Part shown: piece after piece, positions 1 to 9,006 of the stretch
Numbering within the stretch: the first letter of the stretch is position 1
How the letters are laid out: each line of letters begins with the position of its first letter
Origin: Paracoccaceae bacterium
GTDB taxonomy: Bacteria; Pseudomonadota; Alphaproteobacteria; Rhodobacterales; Rhodobacteraceae
Direction: 5' to 3'
Assembly: GCA_947504705.1 (NCBI GenBank)
Contig: CANNIA010000011.1
Span: 33,940 to 97,939, forward strand
DNA: 64,000 bases
The notes under the pieces: model-generated
Seen by the model: only the letters and a program-made list of their open reading frames with translations
Databases searched by the model: none
What the model was told of the DNA's origin: nothing
Made by a program: the position numbers and the translations under genes

Positions 1-93
1 GGGATGGACATTCCGACGGCGGAAAAGCTGGGCTGGGCCTGTATCATCGGGTCGGTCGTCATGACTGTGATCACAATTCTTCTGGTTCAGTGA
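1..93 (+). CDS. sdhC: Succinate dehydrogenase cytochrome b subunit, C-terminal end only
   Basis: Thirty in-frame codons run from the window edge to a TGA at 91-93. They encode the last part of a membrane segment (VVMTVITILLVQ). The gene lies 7 bases before sdhD and heads the sdhDAB run, so this is the end of SdhC, one of the two haem b and quinone-binding anchors of complex II. The start and most of the protein lie outside the window. Confidence 0.8.
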   Translation, partial: GMDIPTAEKLGWACIIGSVVMTVITILLVQ

Positions 94-100
94 GGCCGCG

Positions 101-472
101 ATGCAATATCTGACCCCCCGCAAAAGCGCTGAAGGCAATGGCTCCGCGCATACGGGCACCGAACACCACTGGGCGATGACCGTTACGGCGGCTGGATTGT
201 GCTTTCTGGTGCCGATCTGGTTGTACATCTTTGGCCACGCGTTGGGCCAATCGCGTGAGGTGGTGCTGACGACCTTCGCGCAGCCGTTTGCTGCCATTGT
301 CACCGCGCTGATCCTGATCGTCGGCATGCGGCATTTTGCGATGGGGGCCACGATGATGATCGAGGATTATGCCAGGGGCACGACCCGCAAGGTTCTGGTG
401 ATCGGGGCCATTTCGCTTTCCTGGGTGATCGCCGCGACGGGGTTGTTCGCGCTGATCCGCATCGCGCTTTGA
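101..472 (+). CDS. sdhD: Succinate dehydrogenase membrane anchor subunit
   Basis: This 123-residue protein has three predicted membrane helices at roughly residues 28-50, 60-80 and 95-120. The second and third are separated by a loop carrying [15 protein letters not shown]. The H-x(n)-DY arrangement is typical of SdhD, where the His region ligates haem b and the following Asp-Tyr lies near the quinone site. It sits between sdhC (7-bp gap) and sdhA (10-bp gap), so position and topology agree. It anchors the SdhAB catalytic dimer in the inner membrane and passes electrons to ubiquinone. Confidence 0.9.
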   Translation: MQYLTPRKSAEGNGSAHTGTEHHWAMTVTAAGLCFLVPIWLYIFGHALGQSREVVLTTFAQPFAAIVTALILIVGMRHFAMGATMMIEDYARGTTRKVLVIGAISLSWVIAATGLFALIRIAL

Positions 473-482
473 AGGGCTGACC

Positions 483-2285
483 ATGACCGCCTATCCGTAT
501 GAGACGCATGAATATGACGTGGTTGTCGTGGGGGCTGGCGGGGCCGGTCTGCGGGCAACTCTGGGCATGGCCGAGCAGGGTCTGCGCACGGCCTGCGTGA
601 CGAAGGTCTTCCCCACGCGGTCGCACACAGTGGCGGCGCAGGGCGGGATTGCGGCCAGCCTTGGGAACATGGGGCCGGACCATTGGCAGTGGCACATGTA
701 TGACACTGTGAAGGGGTCGGACTGGCTGGGCGATACGGATGCCATGGAATATCTGGCGCGGGAGGCTCCGAAGGCGGTTTACGAGCTGGAGCACTATGGC
801 GTGCCGTTTTCGCGCACTGAAGAGGGCAAGATCTATCAGCGGCCCTTTGGTGGGCACACGACCGAGTTCGGCAACGGGCCTCCCGTCCAGCGGACCTGTG
901 CCGCCGCCGACCGCACGGGGCATGCGATCCTGCATACGCTGTATGGGCAGAGCCTGAAGAACAATGCGGAGTTCTACATCGAATATTTCGCGCTGGACCT
1001 GATCATCACCGACGGGGCCTGCACCGGGGTTGTCGCTTGGAAGCTTGACGACGGCACGATCCATGTCTTCAACGCCAAGATGGTGGTCTTGGCGACGGGC
1101 GGTTACGGGCGGGCCTATTTCAGCGCGACCTCGGCGCACACCTGCACCGGGGACGGCGGCGGGATGGTGGCGCGTGCGGGATTACCGCTGCAGGATATGG
1201 AGTTTGTGCAGTTCCACCCGACCGGCATCTATGGCTCCGGTTGTCTGATCACCGAAGGCGCGCGGGGCGAGGGCGGGTATCTGACCAACTCGGCCGGTGA
1301 GCGGTTCATGGAACGCTATGCCCCGCATTACAAGGATTTGGCGCCGCGCGACTATGTCAGCCGCTGCATGACGCTGGAAATCCGCGAGGGGCGCGGCGTG
1401 GGGGCGCAGGGTGACCATATCCACCTGAACCTTTCGCACCTGCCGAAGGAGACGCTGGACCTGCGTTTGCCGGGGATCAGTGAATCGGCGCGGATCTTTG
1501 CGGGGGTGGACCTGACGAAGGAACCGATCCCGGTGCTGCCGACAGTGCATTACAACATGGGCGGGGTGCCGACGAACTATTGGGGCGAAGTCTTGAACCC
1601 GACGGCGAAGAACCCGGATGCGGTGTTCCCTGGCCTGATGGCGGTGGGCGAGGCGGGCTGTGCGTCGGTGCATGGCGCGAACCGGCTGGGGTCGAATTCG
1701 CTGATCGACCTGGTGGTCTTTGGTCGTGCCGCCGCGATCCGGGCGGGGGAGATTGTTGATGCGAAGGCACGGAATGCTCCGGTGAACGTGGCCGAGGTTG
1801 ACAAGGCGCTGGCCCGGTTTGATGGCCTCCGGCATGCCAATGGCGCGGTGCCGACGGCTGAGCTGCGGCTGGAGATGCAAAAGACCATGCAAGCCGATGC
1901 GGCGGTGTTCCGGGCTGAAGAGACGCTGGCGGCGGGTGAGAAGAAGATGACGGCGATTGCGGGCAAGATGAGTGACCTTCACGTCACCGACCGCTCGCTT
2001 GTGTGGAACAGCGACCTGATGGAGACGCTGGAGCTGACCAACCTGATGCCGAACGCGCTGGCCACGATCTATGGCGCGCATGCCCGCACCGAAAGCCGGG
2101 GCGCCCATGCGCATGAGGATCACCCGACCCGTGACGACAAGAATTGGCGCAAGCATTCGCTTGCCTATGTCGATGGAGCGAAGGTCAACCTGGCCTACCG
2201 CGCGGTTCACACCGACCCCCTGACCACGGAAGCGCAGGGCGGAATCAGCCTGGCCAAGATTGCGCCGGCGGAAAGGAAATTCTGA
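483..2285 (+). CDS. sdhA: Succinate dehydrogenase flavoprotein subunit
   Basis: This is the 600-residue catalytic subunit of complex II, which oxidises succinate to fumarate in the TCA cycle. The N-terminal dinucleotide-binding motif [12 protein letters not shown] (about residues 14-25) and [11 protein letters not shown] are visible; His48 in the latter is the expected covalent FAD attachment site. QFHPTG and the TEGARGEGG segment match the substrate and capping domain region. The length is normal for the family. The stop TGA overlaps the next ATG by one base, implying translational coupling to the lipoprotein gene that follows, which is inserted between sdhA and sdhB. Confidence 0.98.
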   Translation: MTAYPYETHEYDVVVVGAGGAGLRATLGMAEQGLRTACVTKVFPTRSHTVAAQGGIAASLGNMGPDHWQWHMYDTVKGSDWLGDTDAMEYLAREAPKAVYELEHYGVPFSRTEEGKIYQRPFGGHTTEFGNGPPVQRTCAAADRTGHAILHTLYGQSLKNNAEFYIEYFALDLIITDGACTGVVAWKLDDGTIHVFNAKMVVLATGGYGRAYFSATSAHTCTGDGGGMVARAGLPLQDMEFVQFHPTGIYGSGCLITEGARGEGGYLTNSAGERFMERYAPHYKDLAPRDYVSRCMTLEIREGRGVGAQGDHIHLNLSHLPKETLDLRLPGISESARIFAGVDLTKEPIPVLPTVHYNMGGVPTNYWGEVLNPTAKNPDAVFPGLMAVGEAGCASVHGANRLGSNSLIDLVVFGRAAAIRAGEIVDAKARNAPVNVAEVDKALARFDGLRHANGAVPTAELRLEMQKTMQADAAVFRAEETLAAGEKKMTAIAGKMSDLHVTDRSLVWNSDLMETLELTNLMPNALATIYGAHARTESRGAHAHEDHPTRDDKNWRKHSLAYVDGAKVNLAYRAVHTDPLTTEAQGGISLAKIAPAERKF

Positions 2286-2599
2286 TGCGTGTGAGCCTTC
2301 CCCTGCTTGCCTGCCTGATGGTCGCCGCCTGCGACCCTGCCCAAGTCATGGACAGCGCGGTCAGGCGGGCGGCCTCGTCAGTGGTCTTCCCGGTGGTGAA
2401 TGTCGACATGCCCGCCGGACCCGCCCAGTCTGCGACCGACTGTATCCTGAATGCGGCCAGCCCCGATGAGCTGGAGCTGCTGGCGCGGGATGTTGGGGTT
2501 GAGGCCGGAACCTCGACCAAGGCCACGATCCGCACAATTGCGCTGCGCCCGGTTGCGCAAAGCTGTTTCGCCGCCAATGGCGTGCCCCTGGTGAGGTAG
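2285..2599 (+). CDS. Small lipoprotein encoded inside the sdh operon
   Basis: The 104-residue product begins with a short lipoprotein signal ([16 protein letters not shown]). The lipobox VAAC gives a mature lipidated N-terminus at Cys16. The rest has two more cysteines (near residues 55 and 96) and no domain I recognise. The start codon overlaps the sdhA stop (TGATG), and the stop is followed at once by the next lipoprotein gene, so it is co-transcribed with sdh. The function is unknown; an envelope role unrelated to respiration is as likely as an assembly role. Confidence 0.8.
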   Translation: MRVSLPLLACLMVAACDPAQVMDSAVRRAASSVVFPVVNVDMPAGPAQSATDCILNAASPDELELLARDVGVEAGTSTKATIRTIALRPVAQSCFAANGVPLVR

Positions 2600-2887
2600 A
2601 TGATGAAACGTCTTTTTCCCCTGATCCTGCTGGCTGGTTGTGGCCCGATGACCTTGGCCGACGCCGAGCGCGACTGTTTTGAGCGCGCCCGTCTGGCCCA
2701 GCAGCCGAGGGGCTCGGTGATGGTCGGGGGCACCAATCATGGGGCGGTTGCGGGCTTGGATATCACGATCAGTTCCGATTATCTGAGCGGCCGCGACCCT
2801 TCGCAGGTTTACGACTCTTGCGTGATGTCTAAGGCGGGCCAGCCGCCGTCACGCCCGCTTTACGACATGCCCGGCTGGAAAGGCTGA
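2600..2887 (+). CDS. Second small lipoprotein encoded inside the sdh operon
   Basis: This 95-residue protein has a lipoprotein signal, MMKRLFPLILLAGCGP, with the lipobox LAGC. The mature part contains an ADAERDCFERARLAQQPRGS segment and a late VYDSCV cysteine, so a disulfide is possible. The start immediately follows the upstream TAG, and sdhB begins 3 bases after the stop. No function can be assigned. The second ATG codon (2603) is an equally possible start. Confidence 0.8.
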   Translation: MMKRLFPLILLAGCGPMTLADAERDCFERARLAQQPRGSVMVGGTNHGAVAGLDITISSDYLSGRDPSQVYDSCVMSKAGQPPSRPLYDMPGWKG

Positions 2888-2890
2888 GAA

Positions 2891-3667
2891 ATGGTCCAGT
2901 TCACGCTGCCGAAGAATTCGAAGATCCGCACTGGCAAAACCTGGCCGAAGCCGGAGGGCAAGGCTATCCGCAAGTTCCAGATATATCGCTGGAACCCGGA
3001 TGATGGCGAAAACCCACGGGTCGACACCTATTTCATCGATATGGACCTCTGCGGCCCGATGGTTCTGGACGCGCTGATCAAGATCAAGACCGAGATTGAT
3101 CCGACGCTGACCTTTCGGCGGTCTTGCCGAGAAGGCATCTGCGGGTCCTGTGCGATGAACATCGACGGGATTAATACGCTGGCCTGCATCTATGGGCTGG
3201 ATGAAATCAAGGGTGACGTGAAGATCTATCCCTTGCCGCATATGTCGGTGGTCAAGGACCTTATCCCGGACCTGACGCATTTCTACGCCCAGCATGCCAG
3301 CATCATGCCTTGGCTGGAGACGAAGACGAACCGCCCGGCCAAGGAATGGCGGCAATCGATTGACGACCGGTCCAAGCTGGATGGGCTTTATGAATGCGTG
3401 ATGTGCGCATGTTGTTCGACGTCCTGCCCCAGCTACTGGTGGAACTCCGACCGCTATCTTGGGCCGGCGGCGCTGTTGCATGCCTATCGCTGGATCATCG
3501 ACAGCCGGGACGAGGCGACGGGGGAGCGTTTGGACGAGTTGGAAGACCCGTTCAAGTTGTACCGTTGCCATACAATCATGAATTGTGCAAAGACTTGCCC
3601 CAAGGGGTTGAACCCGGCCAAGGCGATTGCCGAAATCAAGAAAATGATGGTTGAGCGGGTGGTCTGA
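2891..3667 (+). CDS. sdhB: Succinate dehydrogenase iron-sulfur subunit
   Basis: This 258-residue subunit transfers electrons from SdhA flavin to quinone. Three cluster motifs are visible in order: [12 protein letters not shown] with a distal LAC (2Fe-2S, about residues 78-98), [12 protein letters not shown] (4Fe-4S, about 169-180) and [14 protein letters not shown] (3Fe-4S, about 223-236). Length and motif spacing are normal. It closes the sdhCDAB operon; a gene of different composition begins 36 bp later. Confidence 0.98.
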   Translation: MVQFTLPKNSKIRTGKTWPKPEGKAIRKFQIYRWNPDDGENPRVDTYFIDMDLCGPMVLDALIKIKTEIDPTLTFRRSCREGICGSCAMNIDGINTLACIYGLDEIKGDVKIYPLPHMSVVKDLIPDLTHFYAQHASIMPWLETKTNRPAKEWRQSIDDRSKLDGLYECVMCACCSTSCPSYWWNSDRYLGPAALLHAYRWIIDSRDEATGERLDELEDPFKLYRCHTIMNCAKTCPKGLNPAKAIAEIKKMMVERVV

Positions 3668-3703
3668 AACAAAAAGCGACAGATTCAAAACCGGAGCGAA
3701 CAG

Positions 3704-5938
3704 TTGTACACGATCGTCTTTGCTCCACCGGTAGAGGCCACCGACAATGGCCCTGGCTTCTGCCCGATCTGCAAGGGCAAGACCTCACGACCTGTTTTGA
3801 CAGTCGGAGCCGCTGATCACCTGCCGGCCGATCTTGATCTGGTCGAGTGCGGGTCTTGCGGAACAATGTATTTTCTCGGGGCCGATCCTGTTCTTGGCTA
3901 TGACTTTGAGGGTTTTGCACAGGACTATTGGTACCGCTATGTTCAGAACGGAGCGGGAATAACCGCCATGCTGGAACCGTTGCTGGCCATTGGCGGGCCG
4001 CGCGGAGGTGATCTTCTGGATATCGGTTGCGGATTTGGATTCGTTCCTGATTTCTGGCAGCGATCTGGTCTTGGTCAGGCCGTCGGACTGGAAACAAGCC
4101 TTTATGGCAAGATTGGGCGTGAGAAGCTGGGTGTTGAGATCATTGCTTCATACTACAACGATGCCAAGGAAATCGCCGGGCGGAAATTCGATTATGTTTA
4201 CAGCAGTGAGGTACTTGAGCATGTCCAAGACCCTTTTAGCTTTTTAACGGAAATAAGTGGGGCCCTGAAGCCGAATGGCATTCTTGTCCTTACTACGCCT
4301 TGTGCCGAAGGCGTTTCCCCGACGACCGACATTCCGACAATAAGTGCGATCCTTTCGCCTGGCTTTCATTACTTTGTAACGCGTCCGGCTGCACTTGAGA
4401 CACTGCTTCGCTCGTGCGGATTCGCGCATGTTCTGGTACGAAATGTCAGGAATCGTCTGCTTTGCTGGGCTTCTCATTCTCCCCTTCCGGAGATCACGGA
4501 AGGTTTCTTGGATTGGGATCTATATTTTCCGTATCTCGAGAACCTGGCTAGCAATTCTGATCCGCATGTCTCGGGTGGCGCACTTTATCGTTTGCTGAAG
4601 GACGCGATCAATCTGGGAAAATACGACATTGCGCGGCGCGCTTACCCGCTCTTTGCAGAAATTGCAAAGTCCGCCTATGGAATTGACTTCCGTTCTCCCA
4701 AAGAATCATCCGAACGGGCCAAAGCAAGGCAGTCCAGTGGTTCCGCGGAATTGCCGGCGTGGATGGGATGCGGCTACCTTTTTGCCGGAAGATACCTAGA
4801 GCTTGAAAATGCGCCGGCCCAACAACTGGTGACGCTTTATTCTGCCGCAGTGGACACTATGCAGCAAGAGATGGATGTGTTCTCCCAGTTTGCCCAAGAA
4901 GCACACCATTTCTTGCCAATGGCGCACGCGCATCTCTCAAAGACGCAGGCTGCTGTCTCAGCCCCGGTGAAAGGCCTTGGGTCAGTCGACTATCCTGTTG
5001 AGTTCGTACGAAAATCAGCGATGAATTTTCGGGGCAAGGAGGTCTGCCTCTTTGCCACCTATGTTCCAGAGGATCGGCTCTTGCCGGGTGCCCGCGCAAT
5101 GGTTGAGGCATTGACGGCATCGGGCCTTACGGTTGTGGTCTGTTGCGCCGTCAAGGACATGAGCTTGAGGATCGATCTTGCTGGCCTTGACGGGGCGGCC
5201 CTGATCGTGAAACGCAAGAATGGCGGATACGATTTTGCTGTATGGGCTGCCATCCTTGCCGAGATGCCAGAGCTCTGGTCCGCTGAGAGGCTGTTCTTTG
5301 TAAATGACAGCATTCTGGGGCCATTGGATGGCTTTGATAAGGTTCTGGGCAGAATTCGCAACTCCGATGCTGCTTTCCTGGCTTTGACTGAGTCATTTGA
5401 AATCCGACATCACAGCCAGAGCTACTTCTTCGTGCTGCAGAAGGAAGCAATGCGGTCCCCTGAAGTTCGGAGCTTTTGGCGCGGGGTGCAGGTAGAGAAG
5501 ACAAAAATGGAAGTGATCGAAAAGTATGAGATCAATCTTCTTCACTATGTCAGTGATGTTGCAGGTCTAAAAACGGAAGTCCTGTTCTCTTACGATCTTC
5601 TATTTCCGGGTGTTGACTGGAGCAAGATCAGGTTCCTGAATCCAACGCACTCTCTTTGGGAGCACCTGTTACGTTTTGGCTTTCCGTTCGTAAAGGCGGA
5701 GTTGCTTCACGCAAACCCCCTTGGGCTAAATATTGTTCATTGGCAGCCAGTCATTGCGCTGTGCGGCGGGAATGTTGACTTATTCAACCTGCATCTGGCC
5801 AGGATGACGGAAACCCGAGGGTCGCCAGCCAGGCGAAATCGCTATGGAAAATGGAAGTTGATGCGAAGAATCGTCGGAGATGAAGTTTTTTTTGAGATTT
5901 GTGAAGCATGGTCCAAGAACAGAAGGCCACGGCGATGA
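3704..5938 (+). CDS. SAM methyltransferase fused to a rhamnan-synthesis-F-like domain
   Basis: The 744-residue protein has three parts. Residues 1-60 carry two cysteine pairs (C20/C23 and C49/C52), like a zinc ribbon. Next is a class I SAM-dependent methyltransferase with motif I LLDIGCGFGF near residue 104 and SSEVLEHVQDPFSF further on. The C-terminal half (about residues 445-640) resembles RgpF-type domains seen in O-antigen and capsule loci. The TTG start is supported by GGAGCG 7 bases upstream and keeps the cysteine ribbon. Codon use is looser and the DNA less GC-rich than its neighbours, suggesting transfer. The likely role is modification of a surface polysaccharide; the substrate is unknown. 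Confidence 0.7.
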   Translation: MYTIVFAPPVEATDNGPGFCPICKGKTSRPVLTVGAADHLPADLDLVECGSCGTMYFLGADPVLGYDFEGFAQDYWYRYVQNGAGITAMLEPLLAIGGPRGGDLLDIGCGFGFVPDFWQRSGLGQAVGLETSLYGKIGREKLGVEIIASYYNDAKEIAGRKFDYVYSSEVLEHVQDPFSFLTEISGALKPNGILVLTTPCAEGVSPTTDIPTISAILSPGFHYFVTRPAALETLLRSCGFAHVLVRNVRNRLLCWASHSPLPEITEGFLDWDLYFPYLENLASNSDPHVSGGALYRLLKDAINLGKYDIARRAYPLFAEIAKSAYGIDFRSPKESSERAKARQSSGSAELPAWMGCGYLFAGRYLELENAPAQQLVTLYSAAVDTMQQEMDVFSQFAQEAHHFLPMAHAHLSKTQAAVSAPVKGLGSVDYPVEFVRKSAMNFRGKEVCLFATYVPEDRLLPGARAMVEALTASGLTVVVCCAVKDMSLRIDLAGLDGAALIVKRKNGGYDFAVWAAILAEMPELWSAERLFFVNDSILGPLDGFDKVLGRIRNSDAAFLALTESFEIRHHSQSYFFVLQKEAMRSPEVRSFWRGVQVEKTKMEVIEKYEINLLHYVSDVAGLKTEVLFSYDLLFPGVDWSKIRFLNPTHSLWEHLLRFGFPFVKAELLHANPLGLNIVHWQPVIALCGGNVDLFNLHLARMTETRGSPARRNRYGKWKLMRRIVGDEVFFEICEAWSKNRRPRR

Positions 5939-6159
5939 AGCAGGCAGACTTTGTGTCGGACGCATTGTTGCAGTTGACCGCAAGATCAACGACGGCACCG
6001 GTCGGGCGAACAGAGGTTGGTTGGAGCCAACAGGGGAAATGATCAAGCCTTGCCATTGCCACTCGATCATGACTTGCGACCGGACCAGTCCAGTGGGTTT
6101 GGGCCAGGCGAAGCCCGTTGCCCAGCTTGATATGATTGTGAGCAGGGAGGTGGTCTGAT
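5939..6159 (+). other. Gap between two glycan genes, no convincing gene
   Basis: About 220 bases follow the methyltransferase stop. An ATG at 5935 overlaps that stop (ATGA) and opens a 35-codon frame starting MKQADFVSDALLQLTARS. It ends at a TGA near 6042, and a different frame stays open to 6158. This looks like the remnant of a frameshifted gene or plain spacer; I recognise no family in any frame. Confidence 0.35.
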
Positions 6160-6975
6160 TTGCGACGCTCAAGACCGGAGCCGAATCCACAACCAATCAC
6201 CGGCCAGCCGTTCTTGGCCGGCGACCCGCTGTTCACGGTGATCGTGACCGACTACGAGGCCTCGGTCTCGCGCGATTTTTTCCGGCGCAAGATGGCATGC
6301 TTGGCGGCGCAAACCTGCAAGGATTTCGAGGTTCTGGTCTATCACGATGGACCAAAGTCGCAAAGTTATGATGACGATCTCGCCGGTGGCCCGGTTCATC
6401 CGGCGACGCAATTCATCGTGACCCCCGATCATGTTGGGGACTGGGGCCATGCTGCGCGGGACTTGGGGATTCGTGCAGCGCGCGGGCGATGGATCATTCA
6501 TACGAATGCCGACAATGTGTTCTACCCCAACCTGATTGCCGTGCTGAAAGATACGGCAACCGATCCAAAGCCCTGGACTTTTGCACGGGCGCCGCGAGCC
6601 TATCCATTGGGGTTGAGAACGTTTGCCAATTGGTTGGACCGGCGTTGGAAGACGAGACTGACAGCCTCACAAATATCTGAAAGCTCCGATCCACAGATTC
6701 TTGTCTATGGCATCATCATGCAGGGTATGATCGCGATGAGCGTCGCCTACGCCCGAGTTCAAGAAGTGGCCGGGCGTCAGGGGATCATCTTTGGCGGCGT
6801 TCCGGTCAGGTATGGCGCAAACGATGCGATGCAGCTGGTGATGCGGCGCGAGCTGTGGCTTGCGGAAGGGGGTTGGCACAACCGCGCCGTTGATGCCGAT
6901 GGGCTGATGTATCCGGAATTCGCCCGGAAATACCGTGTTCTGGCGGTTCCGCAGGTGCTGGGAGAGCATTGGTAA
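6160..6975 (+). CDS. Family 2 glycosyltransferase
   Basis: This 271-residue protein has the GT-A start typical of family 2: FTVIVTDYEAS..., then LAAQTCKDFEVLVYHDGPK. A metal and nucleotide-sugar site follows as HTNADNVFYPN (about residues 111-121). No membrane helix is seen, so it should act at the cytoplasmic face. The TTG start at 6160 is preceded by GGGAGG about 8-13 bases upstream. It lies 221 bp after the methyltransferase-RgpF gene, and together they form a small surface-carbohydrate cluster. Acceptor and sugar are unknown. Confidence 0.75.
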   Translation: MRRSRPEPNPQPITGQPFLAGDPLFTVIVTDYEASVSRDFFRRKMACLAAQTCKDFEVLVYHDGPKSQSYDDDLAGGPVHPATQFIVTPDHVGDWGHAARDLGIRAARGRWIIHTNADNVFYPNLIAVLKDTATDPKPWTFARAPRAYPLGLRTFANWLDRRWKTRLTASQISESSDPQILVYGIIMQGMIAMSVAYARVQEVAGRQGIIFGGVPVRYGANDAMQLVMRRELWLAEGGWHNRAVDADGLMYPEFARKYRVLAVPQVLGEHW

Positions 6976-7054
6976 GTTCCGGCCTGGCTTGGTATGGCGC
7001 GCTTGACTTTGCCCATGCGGCACGGGTTCATGCCTCTAAAAAAGGAGACCCGCC

Positions 7055-7849
7055 ATGCCGAAACCCGTGCTTTACCATATCCCGGTTTGCCCGTTTTCGC
7101 AGCGGCTGGAGATCATGCTGGAGCTTAAGGGGATGCGCGATGCGGTCGAGTTTCGGGTGGTCGACATTACCATTCCGCGCGACCCTGAGCTTTTGGTCAA
7201 GACGAAGGGAACTACGGCGCTGCCGGTGCTGGAGCTGGAGGACGGCCGCATCCTGAAGGAAAGCCTGGTCCTGTTGCGCTATTTCGATGAACGTTATCCG
7301 GAAAAGACAGTCGCCCGCAGCGACCCCTATGAGCGTGCGGTCGAGCGGCTGTTCATCTCTCACGAAGGGCCGTTCGGCAACAACGGGTATCGCTTTGTGA
7401 TGAACGGCGACCGGGCGAAAACGGATGGGCTACGGGATGCGCTTTTGGCCGATTATCGCTGGCTGAACGGCAAGCTGATACAGCACAATCCGGAGGGCAC
7501 ATTCCTGTTCGACCGGATCGGGCTGGCGGAATGCGTCTTTACCTCGCTGATGATGAGGTTCTGGTTTCTGGACTATTATGAAGGCTTCGCGTTGCCCGAG
7601 ACAGCGGAATACGCCCGCGTTGCCCGCTGGGGTGCGGCTTGCCTGACCCATCCGGCGACGCAGCAGGTGAGCTTTGAGGAAATCGTCAAGCTTTACTATG
7701 ACTACGCTTTGGGTGCGGGCAACGGGGCCCTATTGGCCGGGCGGGTGCGGTCGAGTTTCGTGCTCCAGCCCGACTGGCCCGGCCGCCCGATGCCGCCGAA
7801 GGACAAGTATGAGCGCATCGCTTCGGATGCCGAACTGGGGTTGCTTTAG
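7055..7849 (+). CDS. Glutathione S-transferase family protein
   Basis: This 264-residue cytosolic protein has an N-terminal thioredoxin-like domain: LYHIPVCPFSQRLE (Cys12 at the active-site position), GTTALPVLELEDG with the cis-proline loop, and KESLVLLRYFDERYP contributing the glutathione-binding ES pair. An all-helical C-terminal domain follows. It is slightly longer than the common 200-230 residues because of a C-terminal tail. The ATG has GGAGA 5-6 bases upstream. The substrate is unknown. A small gene follows after 4 bp and is probably cotranscribed. Confidence 0.85.
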   Translation: MPKPVLYHIPVCPFSQRLEIMLELKGMRDAVEFRVVDITIPRDPELLVKTKGTTALPVLELEDGRILKESLVLLRYFDERYPEKTVARSDPYERAVERLFISHEGPFGNNGYRFVMNGDRAKTDGLRDALLADYRWLNGKLIQHNPEGTFLFDRIGLAECVFTSLMMRFWFLDYYEGFALPETAEYARVARWGAACLTHPATQQVSFEEIVKLYYDYALGAGNGALLAGRVRSSFVLQPDWPGRPMPPKDKYERIASDAELGLL

Positions 7850-7853
7850 CGCC

Positions 7854-8042
7854 GTGCCGATCCTTGTCTTGATCCTTGGGCTGTCGGTGTTCCTGTACCT
7901 CTGGATCACCCGGAGGAATTCGACGCTGACCCGGGCCTGCCGCTGGCGGCTGGATCGTCGCGTCGCCCCGGATGCCTGGCGCTGTGCGGCCTGCGGTGCG
8001 GTGGCGCGGGGCGCAGAGCCAAGGGATTGCCTGCGGGCTTAA
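7854..8042 (+). CDS. Small membrane-anchored protein with a C-terminal cysteine pair
   Basis: The 62-residue product starts at GTG 7854, 4 bases after the GST stop. It begins with one hydrophobic helix (PILVLILGLSVFLYLWI), then a basic stretch, then WRCAACGAV and a final cysteine (DCLRA). That would suit a membrane-tethered zinc-knuckle-like tail. The layout is familiar to me from Rhodobacterales GST neighbourhoods but has no assigned function. The tight spacing suggests coexpression with the GST. Confidence 0.6.
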   Translation: MPILVLILGLSVFLYLWITRRNSTLTRACRWRLDRRVAPDAWRCAACGAVARGAEPRDCLRA

Positions 8043-8055
8043 CAATGTTGCCGAC

Positions 8056-8418
8056 CTAGACCGGTTCCGGCTGCTTTGAATAAGTGTCCCCAAACGCTTT
8101 CATCTGCGCGAAAAGGCCCTTCAATTCGGCCCCCTTGGGCGAGAGGGAATAGCTGACCTCGGGTGGGGTCACCCGCTGGACATGGCGCAGGATCAGACCA
8201 TCCGCCTCAAGTTCCCGCAGCGACTGGGCCAGCATCTTGTGACTGACCGTCACCAGCGACCGTTTCAGTGCCGAGTAGCGCATCGCGTCATGCAACACGA
8301 GATGCCACAGGATCATCGGTTTCCAGCGCCCGGCAAGGGTATCGACGGTCAGTTGCACTGGGCAGTAATAGGCGCGGCCATTGATGTGAAAGGGGGGCTC
8401 GGTCAGCATGGCACTCAC
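8056..8418 (-). CDS. HxlR-family transcriptional regulator
   Basis: The 120-residue winged-helix protein shows the HxlR hallmarks: YYCPVQLTVDTLAGRWKPMILWHL near the N-terminus (with the conserved Cys that often senses electrophiles or redox), then FxALKRSL-type and ISHKML-type segments, and RHVQRVTPPEVSYSLSPKG forming the wing. It is transcribed away from the NTF2-like gene at 8488, whose promoter it may control. It is convergent with the GST pair. The inducer is unknown. Confidence 0.9.
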   Translation of the reverse strand: MSAMLTEPPFHINGRAYYCPVQLTVDTLAGRWKPMILWHLVLHDAMRYSALKRSLVTVSHKMLAQSLRELEADGLILRHVQRVTPPEVSYSLSPKGAELKGLFAQMKAFGDTYSKQPEPV

Positions 8419-8487
8419 TTTCTTGTGCGTTCTATCCGGAAAGGTAGTGTCGTGCTACGCCGAAGTCATTCGGAAAAACATGAGGCG

Positions 8488-8964
8488 ATGATGACCCCTG
8501 ACGAAAAGACCAAGGCCGATGCGCTGGCCGTGTCGCTGGCGATCCAGAATGATGACTGGGCGGCGCTTGATGGGCTTTTGGCCCCTGGCTTCACCTATTC
8601 CGGCGACGGGATGGAGTTCAGCCGCGACGAATACATTGGCTTCATGCAGGGCATGAAGGACGCGTTCAAAGGCATGAAGATGGAGTTTCGCCATGTGCAG
8701 GTCGACGGCGAATTCGTGACCATCGACTTCATCTCGCGGGCAAAGAACACCGGCAAGTTCATGGGGGCTCCGGCTTCGCGCAAGGATATCGAGGTCCGTG
8801 GGATGCTGATCCGCCAGATGCGGGATGGTCGCGCGGTGCAGGAATGGCAGACCACTGACCTGATGGGGATGATGACCCAGATGGGGTTCAAGGCCCTGTT
8901 CGGCTATGCGATTGCGGTCGGGCTGTTCGGGATCAAACCGAAGAAACCCGTACGACGGATGTAG
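8488..8964 (+). CDS. SnoaL/NTF2-like protein
   Basis: About 158 residues form a single alpha+beta-barrel fold of the SnoaL/NTF2 type: an N-terminal helix pair (KTKADALAVSLAIQNDDWAALDGLLAPGFTY), a central DYIGF-like helix, and late strands ending VQEWQTTDLMGMMTQMG. This fold binds small hydrophobic ligands or acts as an isomerase; no specific reaction can be read off. The starts at 8488 and 8491 are adjacent ATGs, and GAGG at 8482 fits 8491 best. It is divergent from the HxlR regulator 69 bp away, a plausible regulator-target pair. Confidence 0.7.
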   Translation: MMTPDEKTKADALAVSLAIQNDDWAALDGLLAPGFTYSGDGMEFSRDEYIGFMQGMKDAFKGMKMEFRHVQVDGEFVTIDFISRAKNTGKFMGAPASRKDIEVRGMLIRQMRDGRAVQEWQTTDLMGMMTQMGFKALFGYAIAVGLFGIKPKKPVRRM

Positions 8965-9006
8965 CACCGGACTTGTCGGGGCGGGAAATCCGGGCAAAGT
9001 GGCGGG

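Noticed and set aside
8182..8487. N-terminal extension of the NTF2-like gene
   Set aside because: It is antisense to the HxlR regulator, and the family fold begins at the ATG pair 8488/8491.
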